Positions 47,834 through 59,406 of a DNA stretch of 64,000 bases are shown piece by piece. The stretch covers positions 10,912,001 to 10,976,000 of the forward strand of contig OZ199838.1 in NCBI GenBank assembly GCA_964304625.1, given 5' to 3'. The first letter of the stretch is position 1, and the number at the start of each line of letters is the position of its first letter. The notes below the pieces were generated by a model. That model was not told the origin of the DNA. It made no database searches and saw nothing but the letters and a program-made list of their open reading frames with translations. Position numbers and translations under genes: made by a program. The DNA is from Kudoa neothunni (Eukaryota; Cnidaria).

Positions 47834-50800
47834 AACAAAAGAATGTTGAAAATAAAGATTCAGCTAATTATGACAACTCTAAATATTGCTACTGAATCCC
47901 GAATACGACATCGTCGGCAAACGTAAAATTTTCGTAAAAATTCCAAAATCCAATTTACTCTTACTTCTCTGTCATATGTTAAATTCTAAATTAAATATAT
48001 GTTTTAAAAACATTTTTAATAATGTTTCTTTGTCTAAATTATATGACTCAACTATTTCAATGTTTGTCGCATCTTATTATGACTTATCCTCTCTATCATT
48101 TTTTATAAATCAAATATAATCTTTTTAAAAAGAATTTACAATGAACTAATGCATTTTTTAGTTTATGTATTTTTTTAGTCGATTTATTTCTATTAAATAA
48201 AATGTTATAATCATTTTATCATTAATTTTTCATAATGGCCATATGGTCAACTTTCTGATTTACTTATATTTCAAATTTATACAAAAAATATTTGTCAATT
48301 AATTTTTATATAAATCGCATTTAAAAAGATGTCACCAAAATAGGATTATAAGAAACAAAGTGTACAGTAAATGACATATTGTTAATATATTTGAGGGGAT
48401 ACACTGAAAGGATTAACATACTTTTGGACTGATTGTGGGATTTTTCAATGCAAACTATTCTCGATACCGGAAGAAATTGGAAATTAAGTGATTGAGTAAA
48501 CTGTCGATGTTTCTTAAATTTTTGGGTGCAAGGAAAAATTACGCAATATCACGAAATTGCGCGCAGAATACAAAGAATTATGCTTACGAAAGTGTTCGTT
48601 AATTTAGTGGTTTTCCCACTAAATTTAACATTCGGCGTAATAATTAGTTATAAGGGATGTAACCAAAATTAAAATTTACACGATCATCAACACGGATATG
48701 GCTTGGGGATTTGAATTACGTCGGTGACCATTCATTATAATGTGAAGGTCACATTGTAACGTTTTATTATTTCGATTCTACCTTCAATATTTATCTGGGA
48801 TCGAACCGTTTTCGGTATTTGTTGTAAAGCAATTTGAAGATTAAAAGGATTAAAATTGACAGCATGAGTTAAGCAATAACAACAATTTTTAACCTATATA
48901 AAATAAAACCATAAAAAATTAGTCTTAAATATCACATATCATTACTTATTTGCTTATTAGGATAAAATTACCTCAACATTGGGTAGGATGTAACGAATTA
49001 CGCTATATCGAGAATTTATTGGAGTTTATGTATACTAGATCTACACATTACTAACTAAACCCATAAACAATTTAGATGTTCGTCTTAGTTTCGTCGAGTA
49101 ATTTTGAAAATTTTCGATTATCGAGTACGCAGACTACACGATACTCGCATTTTAAACCCCTAACCTGGTTTCTACTGCGCTAGATTAAAATTTAACTTTA
49201 TAGATTCTAGAAATGAGATATTAATGTTGAAATAATGGATTTCGATATTTGGAAATTGTAGGTTGTAAAAATAAGAATGTTAAGAATAATAGAAATACCA
49301 TTAAAGATTAATTCCTTAGAGTTCTCCATAACGGTCTTTTGTATTTCTTCTTTATTTGAGATAACACGTATTCTTATCATTTACTATTAAATGGTGAAAA
49401 ATACGTCTCGTTGAGACTTAGTTACAAAGTGGTAATGTAGTTGGGAATATAAAAACATGACGACTGCTAAAATGAGTCAACTCCATAGATAAATTAGTCA
49501 TGCGAAGTCACTGACAGTTCATTAATCAAAAATTCCAAAAATTTTATTATTAATTATATTAAATTACACTTGAAAATTTTAAAAGAAGTTTGTCTTTCCC
49601 ACATTATATATCCGTTAACGATCAAGAAAATAATAATTTGAGTTTGAAACACTATATTATTTATGCGATATTGTTAATATCAATTAAATTAAAACATAAA
49701 TATCGATCAAATGTATCTTAAAAATAAGTTCACATGGCATCTTAATAGGGCTTTAATCCAGATTTCAGTCTAGTTTTATCCAAAAATTCCGACCAAAAGT
49801 TGTTTTGTATGACGGTTTCTGAAAATTCGGTTATATGAAATTTCATTATTTAGAATTTACGAGAATTTCATCAAATTTTAACACCGTTAGAATAGCTCGT
49901 TTTTCGGGCAAACAGAATTCGGATAACCGTGGTCCCATTGTTTATGTTATTATTAAATTAAATAAATATTTGTTTATGCAAAATTTTAAACATTGTTTAA
50001 TTTTAAAATGCAACTTAATAAATGAAACAATCAAAACCCGAATTTTCTCCAATATTTACATTATAACTGTTTAAATTGTTTTAGAAAACTATGGCGTTAT
50101 AATGAAGGCTATTAAACAAAATACTAAAATATTATGAACATAAGTAATTAATAATGCAGTAAATATCATTTTTAGCATGATTAAAAATATATTAACTAAA
50201 GTTATAAAGTGTAAAACGACATTTAATGTAAAATGACGAACCCTAAACCTTCATCTTTTCTTAAAAAATTGTAGTTTATTTTTTAAAGGAATTCTAAACT
50301 TACGAAATAATTATATATTTGTTGAACATACTTTGTCGGTGACTTGTAAGACCAAAGGATTAAGTGAGTCCCCTTAAGTTTAACATAGTAATTATTATGC
50401 TATTATATTTAAGCATTATTTAGTTGTAAATGTGATATATTATCGATATTGATACCTTTTTAATAAATTTATTATTTTTATCAATATATTAAAAATTGGC
50501 AAAAAAATATTGTTTAAAATTGGCAATATTCTATTATCTTAAATTATTGTTTTATCAAACAAATCATAATCTGTAAATTAACTTGGAAGGTATTTCCTTC
50601 ATTCATAATAATTAAAATAAAAAAAGTATGATGGATTCAACATCTCTTATATTCATGCATAAATTGGATGTTGGAACTATGTTTATTTTCAAAGATATAT
50701 TTTAACATATATATATATAGGTTTACTTGAAAAACTACAAATTTTAAAAATTACTTAGGGGAAACAATTTATCAAAACTATACTTGATATTATTAAATGT

Positions 50801-51572
50801 ATAGGACAATACATAATAAAAAAATTAAAGTTGTAGGATCGCCTAAATTGGATGCCCTCTGTTCATAACAAACGTATTTTGACTCTGGATATTACGTAAA
50901 ATATGAAAAAGGGGTTTATTAAGTTGTGATTTTTTAATTTTACAAAGTTATGTCGCAAGTAAATTTTGGCAAATCGATGATTGTAGGGTTGGTGAGAACG
51001 TCATTGAGCATCTCTCAGAAGGTTTAATATTAAAAATATGCACTTAATCGAGATTTTATATCAATTATATTATCTGCAATCTAATGAATTAATATTTGTT
51101 AAAATTAGTTTGATATCTAACAATTTTAAGCCTAAATCATAGCTCACGGGATTATATAATTGGTTTTGTTCGTTAATTTTTTCCTAGGACTTTTTCAAAA
51201 TATACTTAACCTATATTTATTAGAAACAATTAAAAATTTATGTTTAAAATCAACTGTTCAATATTACACTGGGTATTTCACATTGTATAAACACAAAATT
51301 TGACATCGGTTTCTAAATGCAAAAAACCACAGATTTGATTAATTTAATAAAATAAATTTATAAATATATTCTATTTCTTAATAAAATAATTAATTTTGTG
51401 TCTTATTAAAGGTTCAAGATCTTTGTATTTGAAGTCAATCCGAGTGAAACTCATATAGAAACATGGACGTTTTCGTCGCTAAGGTAACAAGCCTTATAAT
51501 TTTTTGACATTTCTGCTAGTATTCGAACACGTAACTAGTAATTGCGATTAATCAAATACATTTTCGAACTGA
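47834..51572. other. 3.7-kb intergenic region with transposon relics
   Basis: No gene. Near 48531-48556 lies a 21-bp match (AAGGAAAAATTACGCAATATC) to the right end of the Tigger copy at 38.9 kb, and a weaker one near 49007. The stretch 49050-49940 is a decayed copy of the repeat at 21.6-22.6 kb. Beyond 49940 the DNA is AT-rich without recognisable content. The last part precedes the transglutaminase start. Confidence 0.5.
49050..49940. mobile_element. Decayed second copy of the 21.6-kb Tigger-like repeat
   Basis: It shares several blocks with 21596-22611 in the same order. GTCAACTCCRTRGATAAATT, then CACTGAYAGTT, is followed by a TAATCCRGATTTCA block, then AAAAGTTGTTT near the right end. The left terminal repeat is not recognisable and the right one is eroded. 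Confidence 0.55.
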
Positions 51573-54071
51573 ATGCATATAAGTGTAGAAAAACCGAGCG
51601 ATCACCACACACAATGCTACAACTACTACCATCCTATATTGAGACGTGGGAACCCTTTTGAAATCAAATGTAATTCTCACAAATTTAAAGTTTATCGCAA
51701 CAAAAGCCCAACAATTAATCTAACGATAAATAATGTTTCGTTTCAAGTAGATAATAGTGGATATGAGAAAAGATATCTTCGATGTTATATTATTATAGGT
51801 TGCGTCAATGGGGCATTCAAGTGACTCGAACTGGTTCTATAACATAAAATCCAAAGGATCTGAATATGGCTGCATAACCATAGCTATCACATCACCTTCA
51901 GATGCGATGATTGGAAAGTACAACGGAAGGGTGAGTTATGCTGAGAATGATGAAGATCACGGGTTTTTCTCATTTATTCTTTTCTACAATCCATGGAATC
52001 CAAGTTATACTTTTCAAATCTTATCAAACCGCATGATGGCTGTTTAGGAGATATCACCTATATGAAAGATACTAGTAGATTGAACGAATACGTTCTAAAT
52101 GAGAGTACCAAGATTTTTATGGGTTCAGCAAATTATCATTATGGATCTGATTGGTTTTTGGGTCAAGTAATTGTGATATTAATGTGCTAATTTGAGTTAT
52201 ATCCTACAGTTTCAAATGCCATGCATTGAGGCAACACTGATTCTGCTGCAAAGAATACCACCTCGTCATTTGAAGAACCCCATAAGTGTTGCAAGGCACA
52301 TGTCAGCATTGGTATTTGATTTGGAAGGTTTTTTAGAATATGTGGATTTATTATAAAAAATCATTCAATGTTTATCATTTTTATTGAAAAGATAAACACA
52401 GCTAAACATCCTTCATGATAGGTCAACAGCAATGATGACAACGGAATTGTTATGGGTAATTGGATGGGTGGTTATAACGATGGTACCAATCCTTGCGCTT
52501 GGAGAAGTTCTGTGGAAATAATGCGCAAATATGCCAACAATAAGTGTCCGGTTAGATATGGTCAATGTTGGGTTTTTGGAGCTATACTGTGTACAGGTGA
52601 TTAAAAATAATATTTTTTGTTTCATGACTTACAAATATCTAATTGCAGTGTGTCGATGCATTGGAATACCAAACAGACTGATAACAGCGTTCGATGCATT
52701 TCACGACGGTGACAAATCGTTAGAATGGGAGATCTACTACGATGAGCATTTGAATCTGCTAAATAGAAGTTATGATTCTTGTTGGTAGGTTATATCTAGG
52801 TGAGCTTTTCTATTGCGATTAAGGAATTTTCACGTTTGGACCGAAGTTTGGCTAAATCGATATGACCTAGGAAGTGAATACAATGGGTGGCAAATATTGG
52901 ATGCCACACCACAAGAAAGGAGTGACGGTATATTTAGAGTGGGTCCTGCTTCACGCTTTGCAGTCAAAGAAGGCTACGTCACCACTAAATACGACGTGGA
53001 TTTTGTGTTTGCTGAGGTTAATGCAGACAAAGTGCATTATGTGCGTCAAAAAGATGGGAAATTTGTGCCTTTTAAAGTAGAAAAAGGCAAAGTTGGCACT
53101 AAAATATTGACCAAAAAAGTTGGAAGTGGTTATGCAAACGATATCACCAATGAATACAAATATCCAGACGGATCATCGATGGACAAGGTTATCGATTCTA
53201 GAATAATGCGAGTTACTGGCCGAAGCCATTGCGTGGATTCATCACGTCGCAACAACAACGGTGGAAGTAGTACTAGAACGAACCCCGACAACAAAGTGAA
53301 CCCTCACATTAAAGTGGTTTGTTCTAAAAAGATTGTTCTTGGTGAAAGCTTTTGTGCCAGTGTTTATGTTGATTCTCGTTCGGGCAGTGTTGTTAACGGA
53401 AATGTTTCCACCACTATTATGTTAATCTCATATAACGGAAAAATTGCCGCCACCCTACTGGAAGACAAGCAGAGCATCAACAGTAAAAGTATGATTATGG
53501 ATCACTACACCATTAATCGCTTATCATGATAATACTGTAGAGTTTAAAAAGCCTTATAATATCAGTGGAAAAATGATCACTAAAAATATGAAGAACGAGA
53601 TCACAATTCTTAAGGTGGTTGTATCCATCATGACAAGTACAGGAGAATTCTCAACGAAAACCCGATCCATTTGTTTACTCAAACCAAAATTATCCATCCA
53701 GTTGAGCAACACTCGTGTTAAATGTTTTAGATCTACTTCAATTACCATCAGTATTACTAACACCTTACAAAAGAAGATCAAGCATCCAAAACTATATGTT
53801 GAGAGTTCGTGCCTAACCAAGAGAGTAGGCGAGAAAATAGAGTAATTGTTTAGTTAAAAACTGTTATTTTTCTAATCAAAACTTTTCGCTAGTGACATTG
53901 AAACAGGCTGTAAAGTGGAAAGATGCATAAAAATAAAGCCAACGGTAAAAATATCTTATATAAAATTTATAATTATGCATTTAGAAAACTGGAACATTCT
54001 CAGTTTGCGCGTACTTGGATTCAGACTCAGTGTCAGGACTGCATACTTATGCAAATTTGACAGTGACATAA
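51573..54071 (+). CDS. Animal-type transglutaminase (protein-glutamine gamma-glutamyltransferase)
   Basis: Calcium-dependent protein cross-linking enzyme. The N-terminal domain starts MHISVEKPSDHHTQCYN (family DHHT) and includes ILRRGNPFEI, FILFYNPWNP and LNEYVLNEST. The core has the active-site Cys in VRYGQCWVFGAI, CRCIGIPNRLITAFDAFHDGD, the active-site His in CWNFHVWTEVW (split by an intron) and the Asp in GWQILDATPQERSDG. All three catalytic residues are present. FVFAEVNADKVHYVRQKDG and DITNEYKYPDGS precede the two beta-barrels. The end was extended past an apparent stop at 53845 by two introns, giving IDDIETGCKVERCIKIKP then TGTFSVCAYLDSDSVSGLHT and a stop at 54069-54071. This restores the full C-terminal barrel. 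Introns are about 42-110 nt. The ATG at 51573 has an in-frame stop just before it; a short upstream exon cannot be excluded. It is convergent with ADAT1. Confidence 0.9.
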
Positions 54072-54132
54072 TCAATAACTCAAAAAGGCACTAACCAAAA
54101 ATAAAATAAATTAAGTGGGTTAGTTTAGTTAA

Positions 54133-55710
54133 TTAGATAAAAAAATCATCAACCATACTACTCTTGTTTGTCCATCGGTGGTTGATTGATGCTAGAAATT
54201 GTTTTTTTGCGTCATTATAACGACTTTGAGATAGTTTGGCTTCCTTATAATTTCTAAACATTTTTAAAAAACAAACTAACTATAGATAGTTTATTACTTG
54301 GAATAATTCAAACCAATGTGGTCACAAATTTGAATGTAATTCAAAAATAGTTTTTTCTTGCATAGCTCAGTTCTAAATAAATAAGTCATTTGGTCAATAG
54401 TTCGAATTATTGTACTAATTTATTACACAATATTAGAACAATTTTTTAAGGTGGTACCGTGTTTACGGCCGTCAACAAAAACAGCCTTAAACTGTGGTTG
54501 AATGCAAAAAGCTACCTCTAAAATTCTAGTGAAACTACTAAGGGATGGATATACGTCACCTTTAGGATAAGGATTTGTTGTCTGTAAGAAATATTCTCCA
54601 TGATGTTTAAATGGAATTGATGTGCAATCGATCAATGGAGGCGACTGTTTGAATGGAGGGATTGAACCAATTAAGACTCGTGAATAAGTGGCTCTTTTTA
54701 TAGATTCACAACTGTGCAAACAACTGGTTAATAAAATTGAACTCAGGTAAATTGGTTCCTCAAAGAAAGCAGTCAAAAGAGCCCCCTGTATGCCCATGTA
54801 GGACCATTTCAAAAGTTTATCGCTGCAGCTCATCGAATAACTTGGATATCCTCTTCCAGGTTTCACGCGATAGCAGCTAATCTAAAATAATGTCATATTA
54901 CATGAAATATACTTTATTTACCTTATCCATATTTTGAAGAGAGCGATCGATTTCTGTGTGAGTAGATTGTTGACTGATTACCATTTTGGCACCAGTTAAA
55001 TTGGAAAATTTTTTAATTGGCTTTGCTGTTTGATCAAATGGATGTTTCAGTTTTATTTTCTGCTGAATACACTCACACTTGGTGGTTGGGGTAGCGGATT
55101 CTTTGTCCAAATAAAAATTTAACGGATATATATGGGCATCTCCACCTATAAGATTCAACAATAATATCTCAATTTTTTATCAACTCTATGTTAAACTGAA
55201 AGTTTGAACTCTCGCTAAGATCACTTACATGGAGGACGTGTAGACAGAAGATGGAAATCAACACCATCTTCAATCTGAACTCTCCCGTTTTTGTTTACGA
55301 AGAAAAACTTATCAAATTTTCGACCATACATTTTTAATCCCTTTATGCTGTCATATAGAAAACGCAAAAAACATCGTCTAACTAAAACTTCCGAATGACT
55401 ATCATTCAGTGTGGTTCCTAATTAACTGTTAATAAAACGATAACGATATACATGCAATACCTGTATTTGTGTATCTATTTTCTCCAACACAAGTGGTACC
55501 AATTGCCATTGCTATCATTGTGAATTTCTTATATTTATCAGTTGCATAGATGCAAGACATATTTGTCCAATGACTAGGTTGAAAATCTTTACAGTTTTTA
55601 ATAAAATGTTGTTCGTAATAATCAACACATTGTTGAACGTATTCTTCGTGATTTATATCCATGGTTTCGGTAAGTTCTTGTGAGATTTTCCTTTTTCTTG
55701 ATTTTTCCAT
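54133..55710 (-). CDS. ADAT1: tRNA-specific adenosine deaminase 1
   Basis: Deaminates A37 to inosine in tRNA-Ala in the known family. Six exons join in phase. It starts MEKSRKRKISQELTETMD, then IAMAIGTTCVGENRYTNTG. The next exon gives TLNDSHSEVLVRRCFLRFLY with the zinc-binding His and catalytic Glu of HSE. STRPPCGDAHIYP supplies the first zinc Cys. After KISCYRVKPGRGYPSYS comes MSCSDKLLKWSYMGIQGALL with the second zinc Cys, and EEPIYLSSILL. Two more small exons end with YKEAKLSQSRYNDAKKQF, matching the family's C-terminal YKEAASSYQEA, and a stop at 54133-54135. All deaminase residues are present. The stop lies 61 bp from that of the converging transglutaminase gene, so 3' UTRs probably overlap. 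Confidence 0.92.
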
Positions 55711-56191
55711 TTAGAGTCGGTCCAAAAATCTAATTTCATTAATTAATCCACTATATTACTAACATTTGACACGTGTCGCATAAATGATAATTTTTTCTAA
55801 CATTATAGTGGTTTTTATTTATTTTTTCTAGAATCGAATAATAAAAACAAATCTTTTTTTTGGCCTTGGTTGTTGACTCGAAAAGGTTTTGTCTCCTGTT
55901 CCGCGAGCACGCATGTCCGGCTCTTCTTTTTTCGCTCTAACCTTCCGAACATATTGCATTAAGAATTTTTTATACTTACTAAAATCAAACACAATTTATA
56001 TATCGTGTATTCTACTTAAAAGTAAAATTGAATCTTTAATAATTCATTTTATAAAAACATTAAAGTTATAGGAAAAATAAATACACTTTATACATTTTAA
56101 GCTTTTTAGAGTCTATTAGATCCCATAATTTTATACCATTAAAACAAGAAAAATTATATAATGCATCAAGTTAAAATCAAAACAGATTCTA
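55711..56191. other. Intergenic, upstream of ADAT1
   Basis: AT-rich. It includes the ADAT1 promoter side and the left flank of the piggyBac fragment. Nothing else seen. Confidence 0.4.
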
Positions 56192-56700
56192 TTGAATAAA
56201 TTAAGAGAAAATAACGAAACAAACTATAACGATAATCTGCGAGTAATGCCGAAGCATACGACTGTAGATATGAGTGCCTCTGACGATATATATTATGATA
56301 ATTATGTTCATGATTGCAGCGAATCCGTTGATGTGAAACAATATAGCGATAACTTGTCCGATTCTTTCGAACCTGATGATAATAATATTGACTTCCTTGA
56401 TGTATACCTCGACAAAAATGGTGTAATATGGAGTACTGAAATTTCAAAAACATCAAAAATGCAAAAAGAAACTATTGTAAACAAAGCCCCAGACGTTGCT
56501 GCTTATGCAACACATAGAATAAAGGAATTTTCGGCTTGCTTAGATATATTTTTTGGTGATGGCATATATGATACTATAATACCTAATACAAATAAATTTG
56601 GCTCATATTACTACAGTCGGTCCTGGAAACAATTATGAAATGTGGAATTTCGCGCCTACATAGGTGTACTAATGGCACGGCAAGAACTCGTCGGGGCTAC
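56192..56700 (+). pseudogene. piggyBac transposase N-terminal fragment
   Basis: A 148-codon frame with an acidic start, then GVIWSTEISKTSKMQ and FSACLDIFFGDGIYDTIIPNTN, the piggyBac WST and F-LFF-----I---TN blocks. After a stop a further piece, VEFRAYIGVLMA (family IKAFIGLLIL), survives. The rest of the gene is absent on this strand. The downstream DNA is a MULE, which may have cut it. Confidence 0.75.
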
Positions 56701-56750
56701 TACGCACGCGCACGCGTATGTTCGATTAAATCTATTGTTGAGTCAATAAT

Positions 56751-57983
56751 ATGAGTAATGAGTTACCTTCGAATTTAAATTATAAGCCTTTTAAAACTCA
56801 AAGAGACAGTATTAAAATTCTCTTTGGAAGTTATTTTTATGTTCATGATTACGCTACAACGACTTATCAATATCGGCGATCTGAAAAGAGGACTTGCAAG
56901 GGCAGGCTTACAAATACTCCATTAAATAACATTTCAAATATTGAAAAACGTGGTATTCACAACCATATTGTAAGCGACGATGACATTAAGAGGGCCGAAT
57001 TTTTTGGAAAAATAAAATCATTATCGCAATCTACACAGTACTCCACAAGCAAAGTTTTCTCAGTTGCAACTACCACAACGAATATTCATGATTTACCCCT
57101 TGTTCCCAGGAAAACGGTTTATAATAATATTCAACATCAAAGGAAGAGAGCAAATATTTTAATTGATACAGATATTGATCTATCCAAATCAGGAATTAAA
57201 ACTCATAGGGACGAAGAGTTCTGTTTATATTTACGACTAAAACTAATATAATGCATCTTAATAATTCGTTGGTTTGGATTGCAGATGAGACGTTTAACGT
57301 AGTACCCGAACAATTTTACCAACTTTATATAATACACGGGGGAATTTTTACTAAAGTGTTTCCATTAATTTATATTTTGATGCCTAATAAAACCCAAATT
57401 GATTATAAGAAAGTCCTTAATATTCTAACTGAAAATATGAATACCAAGGTCCCTGATACATCAGTTTAGATATGGAATTAGCTGCTATGAACGCTTTTAA
57501 AATAGCATCAAAATTATCTAACGTGTATTTATGTTTATTTCATTTAGGACAATGCTTGTGGCGAAAGATTCAAGAATTGAGGCTTACAGATATATATATA
57601 TATATATATATACTACTATTCCAAACATTAACCTATTACTTAAATGTTTTTCATCCTTATCATTTGTCCCTGTTGCGAAGGTCGTTGAAGAATTTGAAAA
57701 ATTGAAGGCAAAATCGTTAACCTATGAAAACGAGAAACTACATGAATTCATAAATTACTTCGAAGAGAATTTCATTATTTCATCAAAATATCCCATTCAA
57801 TATTGGAACACATACGGAAGAGTGAAATGCAATATCGACATGACCATTAATGCTGCGGAACTGTTTCACCTACATTTTCAAAATAGATTTGAACAATACC
57901 TCTCTGGCCTAGATACGTTTGTTGAAAAACTCAAAGCCTGGTGGAACAAGATATCAACTGTGTCTTATATAACCCAATTGTAA
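56751..57983 (+). mobile_element. Mutator-like (MULE) transposase, interrupted
   Basis: The N-terminal part resembles a FLYWCH-type zinc finger (YQYRRSEKRTCKGRL, IEKRGIHNH). SLVWIADETFNVVPEQFYQL is the MULE catalytic block with the first acidic residue. FPLIYILMPNKTQIDYKK and LAAMNAFKIASKLSNVYLCLFHLGQCLWRKIQ give the second region. FVPVAKVVEEFEKLKAKS and YWNTYGRVKCNIDMTINAAE complete the C-terminal part. There is a frame change or small deletion near 57250, a stop near 57470, and a frame change at a TA expansion at 57588-57611. No terminal repeats found. Confidence 0.8.
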
Positions 57984-58167
57984 GTAAAAAATCCAAATAT
58001 CAACGCAAAATGGAAAAAATCCATATTTGTGAAAATTATTATGGTTACATTTCAACTTTTTTTGTGGAATCGATTTCAATAACGTTTAATTGGAAATATA
58101 ATCAAATCTGGTTATTTTATTCGAGAAGTATAAATAACGGTATATTTTCTTAGTTTGCGCTGGCAAG

Positions 58168-59402
58168 TTATCGCCGCGCGGAGTGTGAATTGTTTTTAAA
58201 ATCCAAATAAAGACGAACAAACTTGCCTTGGTTTGTTTGGCATGAATTCTGGTGCAATGAATGTCCTACACATACGAACTGTCCCAAGGATCGACGTCTT
58301 ACGTTTCTATAGGTACTCAGCAAGTTTCCAAGTTGCGGAGTAATTATCACAGGTGACGCTCCTACCTGAGTAATGTAAATGGTCAATGAGCTCAGTTACA
58401 ACTTTAAGACTCAAGGTTTTCTCTCTGTTTTCATTTTGTTGGCCAATGTACGGTATGATGTTGGAAACATAGCGTGTATCGCTGTCGCATACCATCCAAA
58501 AACTTTATACCATCTCGGATGGTTTTTGGGCATGTAAATCAAAAACTTCGATCCCCCTCTGAATGGATACAACTGTTCATCAACAGTGATATTAGATCCA
58601 GGAATAGAGCTTGTCTTACAAATTTTTACAAAAGATTCGAATACATTTTTTTGGTAAAAAGACGTCATCGGACCTAACATTTTTTTCCCTAACCAATATT
58701 TATCGAATCTAAGACAGAGCAGAAATCTTTTTGAAACGGTCACACGACATTGTTGCACGAAACAATAGTGTATCATGAATTTCGTGCCATAAAATTTTGG
58801 TATCTTCATTATTAGACTTGTTTGCTCCAGAAAGTAATAAAAGTTCCGAACAAGCTTGAAATTCTCTAAAATCTAAAGGTTTCCATCTCTCACCAAGAGC
58901 CTCTAAATCTTTTTTGTTTGTGTAGAGAATAATTTCTTCTATTATTTCCAATTTCATGAAGTGATAAAAGGTGCTCTCTGGCGTTGAAGTATTAATATCA
59001 TCAATAGATGTTCCAATCAGTTTATTGTCATCAATAATATTATTGCGGAAGTTCTTCCCAGTTTAGATTGTGACGCCCCAAACAAGTGATTTATCCTTTG
59101 AGATATAAACATTTTTGTTGCAGGTGGCGTTATCACTTATCTGGGTCGACTCTTCGTTGTTTTTGTTGTTGTTATTGGAGTTGATTATCATATTTAAATT
59201 GTTTTCAGGTTGAATTTATGAAATATTAAATATCCTTAATTATAAACACAGCTTACAGTTTAAACCAAATTCTTCGTTTGATTCATTATTAGCCAAATAA
59301 TCTATCAGTTCTATGGAAAAAAACACTTTCGGTGTCTGAAGATGAACAATCAAATGAAAAATCAGGACTCTGCCATTATGTATCGTGCCGCGATTTTTAG
59401 GG
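58168..59402 (-). mobile_element. Second piggyBac transposon, 3' truncated
   Basis: On the minus strand the transposase begins near 59400, where the element ends GGG against TTAA at 59403-59406. Blocks in order: KLEIIEEIILYTNKKDLEAL, ILWHEIHDTLLFRATMSCDRF, RFDKYWLGKKM, SIPGSNITVDEQLYPFRGG (first catalytic Asp in VDEQ), FLIYMPKNHPRWYKVFGW, and SVTCDNYSATWKLAEYL (second Asp region). At least two frame changes separate them. The C-terminal part and the other terminus are missing. It lies in opposite orientation to the piggyBac fragment at 56.2 kb, so they are separate insertions. Confidence 0.75.
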
Positions 59403-59406
59403 TTAA

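Noticed and set aside
53554-53820. 88-codon minus frame with hydrophobic ends
   Set aside because: Antisense to the transglutaminase C-terminal barrel.
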